60,163 nucleotides of DNA from Streptomyces hydrogenans (GTDB taxonomy: Bacteria; Actinomycetota; Actinomycetes; Streptomycetales; Streptomycetaceae), in the NCBI RefSeq assembly GCF_014656075.1, contig NZ_BNBS01000007.1, forward strand, positions 84,827 through 144,989, read 5' to 3'. This document shows, one piece after another, positions 1 through 7,438 of this stretch (its first letter is position 1; every line of letters starts with the position of its first letter). The notes under the pieces are model-generated. The model was not told the origin of the DNA, searched no databases, and was given only the letters and a program-made list of their open reading frames with translations. A program made the translations under genes and the position numbers.

Positions 1-131
1 CCACGGGTACTTCCGCACCACGGGTACTTCCGCACCACGGGTACTTCCGCACCACGGGTACTTCCGCACCACGCATGACCTCCGCTTCACGCACCTCCGC
101 TCCACGTACTTCCGCTCCACGTACTTCTGCT
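1..131. repeat. Tandem 17-bp then 15-bp repeat array
   Basis: Four perfect tandem copies of the 17-bp unit CCACGGGTACTTCCGCA occupy 1-68. They decay into one 18-bp and three 15-bp variants (for example CCACGTACTTCCGCT) up to 131. The array may continue to the left of the window. It ends about 35 bases before the ribosome binding site of the next gene, so it lies in that gene's upstream region. The units are contiguous with no spacers, so this is a minisatellite and not a CRISPR. No function is visible. Confidence 0.9.
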
Positions 132-178
132 CCACGACGCACGACCTTTCGTTCATCGCGCAGACCGAGGAGCCGCCC

Positions 179-2032
179 GTGTCGACCGACCTTGCCTTCA
201 TCCGTGTCGACGGACGGGTTCGGGAGGTCTCCGCCCCCGCCCTCGTGCCCCGGGTGGACCGCGGCTCGCTCGCCGACCTGCCGTACGACAACGCCCGCCA
301 GGACCCCGACGCGGTCGTCTTCTCCCGGAAGGACCCGGAGGACGGCGGCTGGCGGGACGTCAGCGCCGCCCGGTTCGCCGCCGAGGTGCACTCCGTCGCC
401 AAGGGGCTCATCGCGCACGGGCTGCGGCCCGGCGACCGGCTCGCGCTGATGGCCCGCACGACGTACGAGTGGACGCTGCTGGACTTCGCGGCCTGGGCCG
501 CCGGACTCGTCACCGTCCCCGTCTACCCGACCTCCTCCGCCTTCCAGACCCGCTGGATCCTCCAGGACTCCGGCGCCGTCGCCTGCGTCGTCGAGGACGC
601 CGGACAGGGGCGGCTCGTCTCCGCCGAACGGCGCCAGCTGCCCGGACTCGCCCACCTCTGGGTCCTCGACGCCGGAGCCGTGGAGCAGCTGCGCAAGGCG
701 GGGGCGCGGGTGCCCGACGAGACGGTGACCGCGCGGCGGGGGCTGCTCACCCCGGACGCCCTGGCCACCCTCGTCTACACCTCCGGCACCACCGGCCGGC
801 CCAAGGGCTGCGCCCTCACCCACGCCAACTTCTTCGCCGAGGTCGACAACGCGGTCCGGCTCCTCCACCCGGTCTTCGCCCCCGAGGGCGGCGAGCCGCC
901 GTCCACGCTGCTCTTCCTGCCGCTCTCGCACGTCTTCGGGCGGATGGTGTCGGTGGGCTGCGTCCGGGCGCGGGTACGGGTCGGGCACGCGCCGTCGGTG
1001 GAGGGCGAGGAGCTCCTCGACGACCTGGCCGGCTTCCGGCCGACGTTCCTGCTGGCGATCCCGTACGTGATGGAGAAGGTCTACAACCGGGCCCGGGCCA
1101 CCGCCGAACGGTCCGGCAAGGGCGCCGCCTTCGACCGGGCCGCGCGGGCCGCCCGCCGCTTCGGGAGCACCGACGCGCCCTCGCTCCCGGTGCGGGCCGC
1201 GCGCGCACTGTACGACCCGCTGGTCTACCGCCGGATCCGGGCGGCACTGGGCGGGCGGGTGCGGTACGTGATCTGCGGCGGCTCGCCGCTGGGGGTGCGG
1301 CTCGCGGAGTTCTTCCGCGGCGCGGGCGTCGAGGTCTTCGAGGGGTACGGCCTGACGGAGACCACGGCCGCGTCCACGGTCACCCCGCCGCTCGCGCCGC
1401 GCACCGGCACGGTCGGCCTGCCCCTGCCCGGCACGGCGGTGCGGATCGCGGACGACGGGGAGGTGTGGCTGCACGGGCCGCACGTCTTCGCCGGCTACTG
1501 GGACGCGCAGCGCGGCACGGCCGTGCCGTACACGGACGGCGGCTGGTTCCCGACCGGGGACATCGGGACGCTCGACGAGGACGGCTACCTCACCATCACC
1601 GGCCGCAAGAAGGACCTGCTCATCACCTCGGCCGGCAAGAACGTCGCCCCGGCGCCGCTGGAGGACTGGCTGCGGGCCCATCCGCTGGTGGCCCAGTGCA
1701 TGGTCGTCGGGGACGACCGGCCGTTCGTCTCCGCGCTGATCACCCTGGACCACGAAGGGCTCGCGCACTGGCGGCGGATGCGGCAGAAGGACCACCTCGC
1801 GCTGTGGGAGCTGACCCGGGACCCGGAGCTGCTGGCGGTCGTCCAGAAGGCGGTGGACGACGCCAACCGGCTGGTCTCCCGGGCCGAGTCGATCCGCGCC
1901 TTCCGCGTCCTGACCACCGAGTTCTCCGAGACCTCGGGCCACCTCACGCCGTCCCTGAAACTCAAACGCCGGGCGGTGCTGCGGGACTTCGCGCGCGAGG
2001 TCGAGTCCATGTACGAGGCGGGGGAGGAGTAG
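179..2032 (+). CDS. Long-chain acyl-CoA synthetase (AMP-forming), FadD15-like
   Basis: A 617-residue member of the ANL superfamily that should adenylate a fatty acid and transfer it to coenzyme A in the cytoplasm. The phosphate-binding motif YTSGTTGRPKG lies at residues 200-210, the adenine motif GYGLTETTA near 390, the TGDIG/GRKKDLLIT hinge around 460-485, and a lysine-rich C-terminus (LKLKRRAVL) carries the likely A10 lysine. Length fits the FadD15 long-chain family. The GTG start is chosen because GAGGAG (167-172) sits 6 bases upstream. No CTGACG-N3-CGTCAG operator lies upstream, although a one-mismatch match occurs inside the gene at 349-363. It stands alone and ends at a hairpin. The family is certain; the chain-length preference is inferred. 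Confidence 0.9.
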   Translation: MSTDLAFIRVDGRVREVSAPALVPRVDRGSLADLPYDNARQDPDAVVFSRKDPEDGGWRDVSAARFAAEVHSVAKGLIAHGLRPGDRLALMARTTYEWTLLDFAAWAAGLVTVPVYPTSSAFQTRWILQDSGAVACVVEDAGQGRLVSAERRQLPGLAHLWVLDAGAVEQLRKAGARVPDETVTARRGLLTPDALATLVYTSGTTGRPKGCALTHANFFAEVDNAVRLLHPVFAPEGGEPPSTLLFLPLSHVFGRMVSVGCVRARVRVGHAPSVEGEELLDDLAGFRPTFLLAIPYVMEKVYNRARATAERSGKGAAFDRAARAARRFGSTDAPSLPVRAARALYDPLVYRRIRAALGGRVRYVICGGSPLGVRLAEFFRGAGVEVFEGYGLTETTAASTVTPPLAPRTGTVGLPLPGTAVRIADDGEVWLHGPHVFAGYWDAQRGTAVPYTDGGWFPTGDIGTLDEDGYLTITGRKKDLLITSAGKNVAPAPLEDWLRAHPLVAQCMVVGDDRPFVSALITLDHEGLAHWRRMRQKDHLALWELTRDPELLAVVQKAVDDANRLVSRAESIRAFRVLTTEFSETSGHLTPSLKLKRRAVLRDFAREVESMYEAGEE

Positions 2033-2129
2033 GGGCGGGCCCGCGCGGGGCGGGTCGGGGGCGCGTCCGAGGCGCAGGGGCGGGCGGAAGCGCTCGTCGC
2101 GGACGGGCGGGCGGAAGTGTTCGCCGTGG

Positions 2130-2165
2130 ACGGGCGGGGGCGTCCGCGTGGGCGCCCCCGTCCGT
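2130..2165. terminator. Bidirectional hairpin terminator
   Basis: A 13-bp stem with one mismatch (arms 2130-2142 and 2153-2165, 10-base loop) lies between the convergent acyl-CoA synthetase and the nickel-binding protein gene. It has no T-tract, which is common in high-GC actinobacteria. Confidence 0.6.
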
Positions 2166-2172
2166 CCCCCGG

Positions 2173-2421
2173 TCACACCGTGAGGGGTACCTCGTGGATC
2201 TCGTCGGCCGCGTGTCCGGTCCGCTGGTGGATGCGCTGCACGGCGTCGGCGGAGGGGCCCGTCGACAGGCAGTAGACGGTCCCCGAAGCGGGGTCCGCCC
2301 ACGCCTTCTGGAAGTGGACCCCTTCCTCCTTCTCGATGGCGAGGTCGGCGCGGTGGGCTTCCATGAGCTGGTCCGCCGTGATGCCGACCATGCCGCGGTG
2401 CACGTCCATGGAGGTGGCCAT
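2173..2421 (-). CDS. SCO4226-family nickel-binding protein (DUF4242)
   Basis: An 82-residue protein matching from memory the SCO4226 family of Streptomyces: it begins MATSMDVHRGM, contains the block EEGVHFQKAWADPASGTV and ends HEVPLTV. SCO4226 is a small ferredoxin-like-fold protein that binds nickel. The several His residues (8, 23, 36, 65, 70, 76) are candidate ligands. The ATG at 2421 is supported by a GGGGAGGTG Shine-Dalgarno 8 bases upstream. Longer upstream reading in this frame has no family resemblance. Its physiological role is unknown. It may be co-transcribed with the flavoprotein gene 32 bases upstream. Confidence 0.85.
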   Translation of the reverse strand: MATSMDVHRGMVGITADQLMEAHRADLAIEKEEGVHFQKAWADPASGTVYCLSTGPSADAVQRIHQRTGHAADEIHEVPLTV

Positions 2422-2453
2422 GGTTCTCACACCTCCCCTTCCATGGTGCGCCC

Positions 2454-3116
2454 TCAGGGCCAGAGCAGCTCCCTGGCCCAGCCGGTGGCGGCGCCGGGGT
2501 CGCGGCGGTAGCGCAGGCGCAGGTGGCGGCGGCGGGCGTCGCCCTGGAAGAACTCGACCTCGGCCGGCTCGACCACGTAGAGGGTCCAGGTGGGGGCGTC
2601 GGCGTCCGGTTCGGCCTCGGCGCGCGCCCAGGCGGCCTCGCTCGCCTCGGCGAGGGCGGCGGGGGAGTCCAGGACCTCGCTCTGGCGGCCGGTGAGGGCG
2701 GCGGCGAGGGCGCCGGTGGTGCGGGCGTGGAGGTCGGCGTACGCCTCCGCGTGGCTCGCGGTCGTGACGGGGCCGCGGACACGGACCTGGCGGCCCTGGA
2801 CCGGCCAGTAGAAGCCGAGCGCGGCCTCGGGACGGTCGGCGAGCTGGCGGCCCTTGGCGCTGGTGGCGTGCGAGGCGAAGTGCCAGCCCCGGTCGTCGGC
2901 GTCGTGCAGCATCACGGTGCGGACGTCGGGCCGGCCGTCCGCGCCGGCCGTCGCGAGCGAGGGGGTGTGCGGCTCGGTCTGGCCGGCGGCGACGGCGGCG
3001 AGGAACCACGCGTGGAAGAGCGCGAGGGGCTCCTCCGGCGCGGTCGCCGGATCGAAGGCGGGCAGGTCGGTGTCCCAGACGCGCAGCGAGCGCAGGGCGT
3101 GGTGGAAGTCGCTCAT
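2454..3116 (-). CDS. Pyridoxamine 5'-phosphate oxidase-family flavoprotein
   Basis: A 220-residue PNPOx-like split-barrel protein. The FMN-site segment GRPDVRTVMLHDADDRGWHF (about residues 60-80), the SAKGRQLADRP loop and the GFYWPVQGRQVRVRG strand pair follow PdxH order. The C-terminal block ending RLRYRRD resembles the PdxH dimerisation region. Family members oxidise PNP/PMP to PLP, but many paralogues act on other substrates, so no symbol is given. The ATG at 3116 is preceded by TACGCT six bases upstream and no Shine-Dalgarno, consistent with a leaderless transcript. It lies just upstream of the nickel-binding protein gene on the same strand. Confidence 0.75.
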   Translation of the reverse strand: MSDFHHALRSLRVWDTDLPAFDPATAPEEPLALFHAWFLAAVAAGQTEPHTPSLATAGADGRPDVRTVMLHDADDRGWHFASHATSAKGRQLADRPEAALGFYWPVQGRQVRVRGPVTTASHAEAYADLHARTTGALAAALTGRQSEVLDSPAALAEASEAAWARAEAEPDADAPTWTLYVVEPAEVEFFQGDARRRHLRLRYRRDPGAATGWARELLWP

Positions 3117-3369
3117 GGGGGGAGCGTAGGAGGCGCGACGCTCACGCCGGGCCGGGGGCGGGGCGCGGCGCTCGAGGGGGCGTGGCGCGGTGCTCACGTC
3201 CGGCCGGGACCGGGACCGGGTCCGGGTTCGGGGCATGGCGGTCGCCGAGGACGAGCGTGCGGTGCTCACGCCCGGTCGGAGCCCGGGGCGCTGCGCTCGC
3301 CCCCGGGCCGGGTCCGGGTCCCGGCCGGAATCCGGGGCGCGGCGCTCGCCGGGAGTCGGACCGCTCCGT
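3117..3369. other. GC-rich gap with degenerate repeats
   Basis: About 250 bases between two minus-strand genes. It holds five or so degenerate copies of a roughly 30-bp block built around GCTCACG/GCTCGCC followed by CCGGNCGGG. No coding potential, terminator or operator could be supported. Confidence 0.5.
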
Positions 3370-4545
3370 TCACCCCCGGCCGAGGATGACCGTGCCGGAG
3401 GAGCAGAACCAGCCGCCGGTGCCGGAGGCCAGGGCCAGTTCGGGGAGGGAGCCGTCGGGGCGGCGGGTCTGGCGGCCGGGGGCCTCGCCGCGCAGCTGGC
3501 GGACGGCCTCCACGAGGAGGAAGAGGCCGCGCATGCCGGGGTGGCAGGCGGAGAGGCCGCCGCCGTCGGTGTTGACGGGCACCGCCGACTTGTCGGCGAA
3601 GTAGGCGCCGCCCTCGCCCTTGGCGCAGAAGCCGAGGTCCTCCAGGGTCACGAGGGTCATGTAGGTGAAGGCGTCGTAGATCTCGGCGACGTCGATGTCG
3701 GCGGGGGTGACACCGGCCCGTTCGAAGGCGAGGCGGCCGCTGACGGCGGCGGGGGAGACGGTGAAGTCCTCCCACTCGGACATCGTCGTGTGGGAGGTGT
3801 GCTCGCCGGCGCCGAGGATCCAGACGGGCGGCTTCGCCAGGTCCTTCACGTAGTCCTCGGCGACGAGCAGGACCGCGCAGCCGCCGTCGCTGCGGATGCA
3901 GCAGTGGAGCTTGGTGAAGGGGTCGGCGATCATCGGGCCGGAGAGGACCTCGTCGGTGGTGACCGGGGTGCGGAACATCGCCTCGGGGTTGAGCGCGGCG
4001 TTGGCCCGGGCCTGGACGGCGACCTCGGCGAGCTGTTCCAGGGTGGTGCCGTACTCGTGCATGTGGCGGCGTGCGGCCATCGCGTACTTGGCGACGAGGG
4101 TGTGGCCGTACGGCACCTCGAACTGGAGCGGGCCGCGCGCCCCGAAGGAGAGGTTCGAGGTGCGGCGCCGGGCCTTGATGTCGGCGCGCGCGGTGGAGCC
4201 GTAGACGAGGAGGACGGCGTTGGCGCGGCCCGCGGCGATGGCGTCGGCGGCGTGCGCGGCCATGACCTCCCAGGTGGCGCCGCCGACGGAGGTGGAGTCC
4301 ACCCAGGTGGGGCGCAGGCCCAGGTATTCGGCGACCTCCACCGGGGCGAGCGTGCCGAGCCCGGCGGAGGCGATTCCGTCGACGAGGGAGCGGTCGAGGC
4401 CGCTGTCGGCGAGGGCGCGGCGGGCGGCCTGGGCGTGGAGCGCGTAGGGGGTGGCCTCGTCGACCCGGCCGCAGTCGGAGAGGGCGACGCCGGCGACGGC
4501 GACCCGGCGCCGGCCGGCGGGAGCGGTGCGCGTGGTGGCGGTCAT
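3370..4545 (-). CDS. Thiolase-fold lipid-transfer protein lacking the usual cysteine
   Basis: A 391-residue thiolase of the SCP-x/Ltp type. It has the N-terminal thiolase core, the EIYDAFTYMTLVTLEDLGFC block that carries the family tyrosine (YDAF), the NTDGGGLSACHPG loop and a C-terminal GTGGWFCSSGTVIL. Where active thiolases carry the nucleophile the text reads VGGATWEVM (88-95), without Cys. Cys-less members of this family include the retro-aldolase Ltp2 of steroid side-chain breakdown, so aldolase or transferase chemistry is as likely as thiolysis. ATG 4545 follows TACCGT by seven bases (leaderless). That box is inside operator 4550-4564. It is divergent from the acyl-CoA dehydrogenase, and no DUF35 partner is adjacent. 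Confidence 0.8.
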   Translation of the reverse strand: MTATTRTAPAGRRRVAVAGVALSDCGRVDEATPYALHAQAARRALADSGLDRSLVDGIASAGLGTLAPVEVAEYLGLRPTWVDSTSVGGATWEVMAAHAADAIAAGRANAVLLVYGSTARADIKARRRTSNLSFGARGPLQFEVPYGHTLVAKYAMAARRHMHEYGTTLEQLAEVAVQARANAALNPEAMFRTPVTTDEVLSGPMIADPFTKLHCCIRSDGGCAVLLVAEDYVKDLAKPPVWILGAGEHTSHTTMSEWEDFTVSPAAVSGRLAFERAGVTPADIDVAEIYDAFTYMTLVTLEDLGFCAKGEGGAYFADKSAVPVNTDGGGLSACHPGMRGLFLLVEAVRQLRGEAPGRQTRRPDGSLPELALASGTGGWFCSSGTVILGRG

Positions 4546-4549
4546 GAAT

Positions 4550-4564
4550 CTGACGGTACATCAG
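4550..4564. promoter_or_regulatory. CTGACG-N3-CGTCAG operator, thiolase side
   Basis: CTGACGGTACATCAG, 11 of 12 positions matching the shared inverted repeat. It covers the TACCGT -10 box (minus strand, 4558-4553) and ends five bases before the thiolase ATG. A protein bound here would block the leaderless promoter directly. Confidence 0.8.
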
Positions 4565-4620
4565 ATCTCTGCGATCGGGACCCGCGTCGCTCTGGGCAAC
4601 CGTCCCTCCGCAGCCCTAGC

Positions 4621-4635
4621 ATGACGCACCGTCAG
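4621..4635. promoter_or_regulatory. CTGACG-N3-CGTCAG operator, acyl-CoA dehydrogenase side
   Basis: ATGACGCACCGTCAG, 11 of 12 positions matching. It overlaps the plus-strand -10 box TAGCAT (4617-4622) and the expected transcription start of the acyl-CoA dehydrogenase gene, 71 bp centre-to-centre from the other site of this divergent promoter. Confidence 0.8.
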
Positions 4636-4651
4636 ATACGGAGGGAGCCCC

Positions 4652-5854
4652 ATGGAGACCGCCGAAGGCGCGGAGCCCACCGCGCTCACCGAGGAACAGC
4701 GGGAGATCCGCCGCACCCTGCGGGAGCTGCTCGACCAGCACACCGGCCCCCCGGCCGCCCGCCCCGCCACCCCCGCCCCCGAGGGGTACGACCCCGCCCT
4801 CTGGGCCCGCATGTCCGGCGAACTCGGGCTCGCCCGCCTCGCCCTCCCCGAGGAGTACGGAGGCGCCGGCCGCGGCACCCCCGAACTGGCCCTCGCCTGC
4901 GAGGAGGCCGGCCGCGCCCTCGCCGCCTCCCCGCTCCTCGCCACCAGCGTCCTCACCGCCCCGCTCGTCGCCGCCCTCGGCACCCCCGCCCAGCGCGCCG
5001 CCCTGCTGCCCCGCATCGCCGACGGCGGCCTCACCTGCGCGCTCGCCGCCCCCGGCGGCTCCCTCGCCCACGCCCTCGGCCTCACCGGCGACAACACCAC
5101 CGGCGCCTGGGCGGGCGACGGCCGCGCCGGCGGCATCCAGGCCCGGCCCGCCCCCGAGGGAGCCCCCGGCGGCTGGCTGCTCTACGGCGAGGCCGAGCAG
5201 GTCCTCGACGGCCACAGCGCCGGACTGCTCCTCGTCGCCGCCCACACCGGCGGCTTCGCCCGCAGCCGTACGCTCCTCTACCTGGTGCGCGCCGAGGAGG
5301 CGGGTCCCGGACTCGTCCGCACCCGCCACCCCGGCCTCGACCCCACCCGCTCCCCGGCCACCGTCCAGCTCCGCGACGTCCCGGCCGAACTGCTCGGCGA
5401 GGACCCCGCCGACCCCGCCGACGTCACCCGCGCCCTCGCCACCGCCGGCCGCACCGCCGCCGTCCTCCTCGCGGCCGAGGCCACCGGAGCCGCCCGCGGC
5501 GCCCTGGAGCGCGCCCTCGGGCACGTCACCACCCGCGAGCACTCCGGCCGGGCCGCGGGCACCCTCCACGGCGCCCGCCACCGCCTCGCCGACCTGCACG
5601 TCCAGGTCGAGGCCGCCCGCTCGCTCACCTACTGCGCCGCCCGCGAGCCGGGACCGGGACCCGAGAGCGGGCCGCTCGCCCTCGCCCAGGCCCTCGAAGC
5701 CCTCCGCGCCGCCGCGGGCGAAGCCGTACCACCCCACGACACCGACCGCTACGGCCGGCGAGCCGCCGCCGACGAGCTGCTCTTCGGGCCCGCCGGACGG
5801 CTCAGGGCCCGCGCGGCGGAACGCACCGGACTCCTCGGAGAGGCGGCCGCCTGA
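4652..5854 (+). CDS. Acyl-CoA dehydrogenase family protein
   Basis: A 400-residue acyl-CoA dehydrogenase. The N-terminal helical domain has LTEEQREIRRTLRELL, GLARLALPEEYGGAGRG and the EEAGRALAASPLL stretch. The central domain is divergent, and the C-terminal helical bundle carries TREHSGRAAGTLHGARHRLADLHVQVEAARSL. It should oxidise an acyl-CoA with FAD. The divergent middle resembles the small subunit of heteromeric steroid or branched-chain ACADs, which need a partner, and no second ACAD is adjacent. ATG 4652 has GGAGGGAG a few bases upstream. The stop overlaps the next start (TGATG), so the two genes are translationally coupled and under operator 4621-4635. Confidence 0.85.
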   Translation: METAEGAEPTALTEEQREIRRTLRELLDQHTGPPAARPATPAPEGYDPALWARMSGELGLARLALPEEYGGAGRGTPELALACEEAGRALAASPLLATSVLTAPLVAALGTPAQRAALLPRIADGGLTCALAAPGGSLAHALGLTGDNTTGAWAGDGRAGGIQARPAPEGAPGGWLLYGEAEQVLDGHSAGLLLVAAHTGGFARSRTLLYLVRAEEAGPGLVRTRHPGLDPTRSPATVQLRDVPAELLGEDPADPADVTRALATAGRTAAVLLAAEATGAARGALERALGHVTTREHSGRAAGTLHGARHRLADLHVQVEAARSLTYCAAREPGPGPESGPLALAQALEALRAAAGEAVPPHDTDRYGRRAAADELLFGPAGRLRARAAERTGLLGEAAA

Positions 5855-6327
5855 TGCCCATCGGAGTGAAACTCGTCCAGAAGGTCTCCTCGACCCGGAC
5901 CTTCGCGAAGATCGCCCCCCACGTGATCCCCGCGCTCGACAAGGCCGTGCACCGGCTCACCCGGGGAAAGACGCTGCTCAGCGCCCAGATGCTGCCCGGC
6001 GTCGTGCTCACCGCCAAGGGGGCGCGCAGCGGCCTGGAGCGGACCACGCCGCTCGCCTGCATGCCGGAGCCCGACCGGGGCACCTGGCTGCTCATCGGCT
6101 CCAACTTCGGCCGCCCCGGCCACCCCGCCTGGACCGCCAACCTCCTCGCCCACCCGGACGTCGAGATCAGCTGGAAGGGCGAGGCCATCCCCGTGCGGGC
6201 CGAACGGCTGACGGGAGCGGACCGGGCGGAGGCGTGGACGGCGGCCCTCGCCTTCTGGCCCCCGTACGCCTCCTACCAGGCCCGGGTGGACCGCGAGATC
6301 CGGCTCTTCCGCCTCACCCGCAGGTGA
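5854..6327 (+). CDS. Deazaflavin (F420)-dependent nitroreductase-family protein
   Basis: A 157-residue protein of the Ddn/F420H2-dependent reductase family. Diagnostic blocks are LTAKGARSGLERTTPLACMPEPD, WLLIGSNFGRPGHPAWTANLLAHPDVEISWKGE and the C-terminal Y-x-x-R with a basic tail. The family uses reduced F420 to reduce activated double bonds or nitro groups. The split-barrel length is typical. It overlaps the acyl-CoA dehydrogenase stop by one base and should be co-regulated. F420 supply is consistent with fbiC elsewhere in this window. The substrate is unknown. Confidence 0.85.
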   Translation: MPIGVKLVQKVSSTRTFAKIAPHVIPALDKAVHRLTRGKTLLSAQMLPGVVLTAKGARSGLERTTPLACMPEPDRGTWLLIGSNFGRPGHPAWTANLLAHPDVEISWKGEAIPVRAERLTGADRAEAWTAALAFWPPYASYQARVDREIRLFRLTRR

Positions 6328-6330
6328 GGC
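6311..6330 (+). terminator. Hairpin overlapping the stop codon
   Basis: A perfect 8-bp stem GCCTCACC/GGTGAGGC with a CGCA loop spans the TGA stop of the nitroreductase gene. A further pair of 10-base arms (6347-6356 and 6389-6398) follows. This is a likely end for the operon facing the convergent TetR gene. Confidence 0.5.
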
Positions 6331-6435
6331 GGGGCCCGGACACGACGACGCCGACGGCGGTCCCGCCCCTCGCGGAGGCGGTGACCGGCGTCGGCGTCGA
6401 CGACAGGACGGGTGAAGGAGAGGAGAGCCCCGGGG

Positions 6436-7083
6436 CTATCTGACCGGCTTCTTGCCGGTGATGCCCAGGTGCACCAACAGGGCCAGGTTCGGCTTGAGTT
6501 CGGCCTGCTTCACGCCCCAGGTGGTGAAGCCCTTCTGATGGCCGGCGACCGCGGCCAGCATGGCCACCAGCGAGCCCGCCATCGCGGCCGCGCTCACCTC
6601 CTTGTCGACCTTGCCCTTGGCCTGGAGCTCCTTCACCGCGTCCGTCAGGGAGTTGGTGACCGAGTTCAGGATCTTCATGCGGATCTTGTAGAACCGCTTG
6701 TCGCCCTCCGCGGCGCCGAGGTCCACCACCCGCAGGATGGCGTCGTGCCTGCGCCAGAAGTCGAGGAAGCCGTCGACGAGTTCCTCGGAGGTCTGCCAGG
6801 CGGCCTTGCCGACCCAGGAGCGGCCGGAGACCAGCTCGGTCAACCCGGCGCCCTCCTTCGCCATTTCCTCCGCGATCTCCAGGACGGCGCCCTCGACGTC
6901 CGGGAAGTACTGATAGAACGTCGCGGGTGAAGTACCCGCCTTCCGGGCCACGTCGATGACCTTCACGTCCCGGTACGGCGAGGAGCTGAGCATCTCACCG
7001 AGGCAGTCGAGCAGCTTCTGCCGCGTCGCCTGGCCGCGTCGTCCGGCCACGCGGCCGTCGACGGTGCGTACTTGTCCTGTCAT
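6436..7083 (-). CDS. TetR-family transcriptional regulator, candidate regulon repressor
   Basis: A 215-residue TetR regulator. The HTH spans about residues 15-62: GQATRQKLLDCLGEMLSSSPYRD, then VIDVARKAGTSPATFYQYF. The ligand domain is all-helical (about 70-200) with a WxxHDAILRVVDLG segment. It belongs to the PATFYQYFPDVE subgroup often found beside acyl-CoA genes. A degenerate CTGACG-N3-CGTCAG site (7077-7091) lies across its own start codon, suggesting autoregulation. Its place next to the operator-flanked thiolase/ACAD pair makes it the best candidate for controlling the dispersed operators. That link is inference. The ATG is at 7083 with no strong Shine-Dalgarno. Confidence 0.85.
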   Translation of the reverse strand: MTGQVRTVDGRVAGRRGQATRQKLLDCLGEMLSSSPYRDVKVIDVARKAGTSPATFYQYFPDVEGAVLEIAEEMAKEGAGLTELVSGRSWVGKAAWQTSEELVDGFLDFWRRHDAILRVVDLGAAEGDKRFYKIRMKILNSVTNSLTDAVKELQAKGKVDKEVSAAAMAGSLVAMLAAVAGHQKGFTTWGVKQAELKPNLALLVHLGITGKKPVR

Positions 7084-7091
7084 GCCGTCAG
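7077..7091. promoter_or_regulatory. Degenerate operator across the tetR start codon
   Basis: CTGTCATGCCGTCAG has one perfect half-site (CGTCAG) and a second half with two mismatches. It covers the ATG of the TetR gene. It is weaker than the other sites, as expected for modest autoregulation, but chance cannot be excluded. Confidence 0.45.
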
Positions 7092-7438
7092 CTTACCGAG
7101 GGGGGATCAGCGCGCGATTCGGCCGACTGCAAATGGGGTGCACACCGTTCCCCGAGGTCGGCGGGGGTGTCCTCGGCGCGTCGTGGGACGGGATCGCGCC
7201 AGACCGCCCGCGCCTCTCCCCGTAGCCGCCCGCCCGCACCGCCCGGACCCCACCCCTCCCCCCTTATGAACAGCCTGTGGACAACTTCGGTGGACAACGC
7301 GAAAGGAGCACCGCTCCCACGCCCCGCCCCGGACGGCGCCCACGGCCCGTCCCGCCCCGCCCCGCACGGCGCACACGCCCCGCCCCGGACGGCGCACACC
7401 GGAGCGCGCCCCCGTCCCCGCCGCCCTAGCGTGGAGGC
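7092..7438. other. Gene-free 350-base region with DnaA boxes and GC repeats
   Basis: The divergent region between tetR and the VOC gene. It contains two DnaA-box-like nonamers (7276-7297), then three degenerate copies of a ~20-bp GCCCCGSACGGCGCMCAC repeat (about 7330-7400), and the -10 box TAGCGT of the VOC gene at 7427-7432. I see no convincing small gene. Confidence 0.6.
7276..7297 (-). promoter_or_regulatory. Pair of DnaA-box-like nonamers
   Basis: TGTGGACAA (7276-7284) is the exact complement of the Streptomyces DnaA box TTGTCCACA. GGTGGACAA (7289-7297) differs at one base. They are in the same orientation, 13 bp apart. Two boxes are far too few for an origin, so they may be a DnaA-binding regulatory site or coincidence. 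Confidence 0.4.

Noticed and set aside
1..131. CRISPR array
   Set aside because: Units are contiguous with no unique spacers and there are no cas genes in the window.
349..363. CTGGCGGGACGTCAG, an operator-like sequence with one mismatch
   Set aside because: It lies inside the acyl-CoA synthetase coding region with no promoter near it. A one-mismatch match can arise by chance in coding sequence of this composition.
75..449. 124-residue reading frame starting in the repeat array
   Set aside because: It is Pro/Arg/Ser low-complexity text in the wrong frame over the N-terminus of the acyl-CoA synthetase and has no ribosome site.
7276..7297. Chromosomal replication origin
   Set aside because: Only two DnaA-like boxes and no dnaA, dnaN, gyrB or rpmH nearby.
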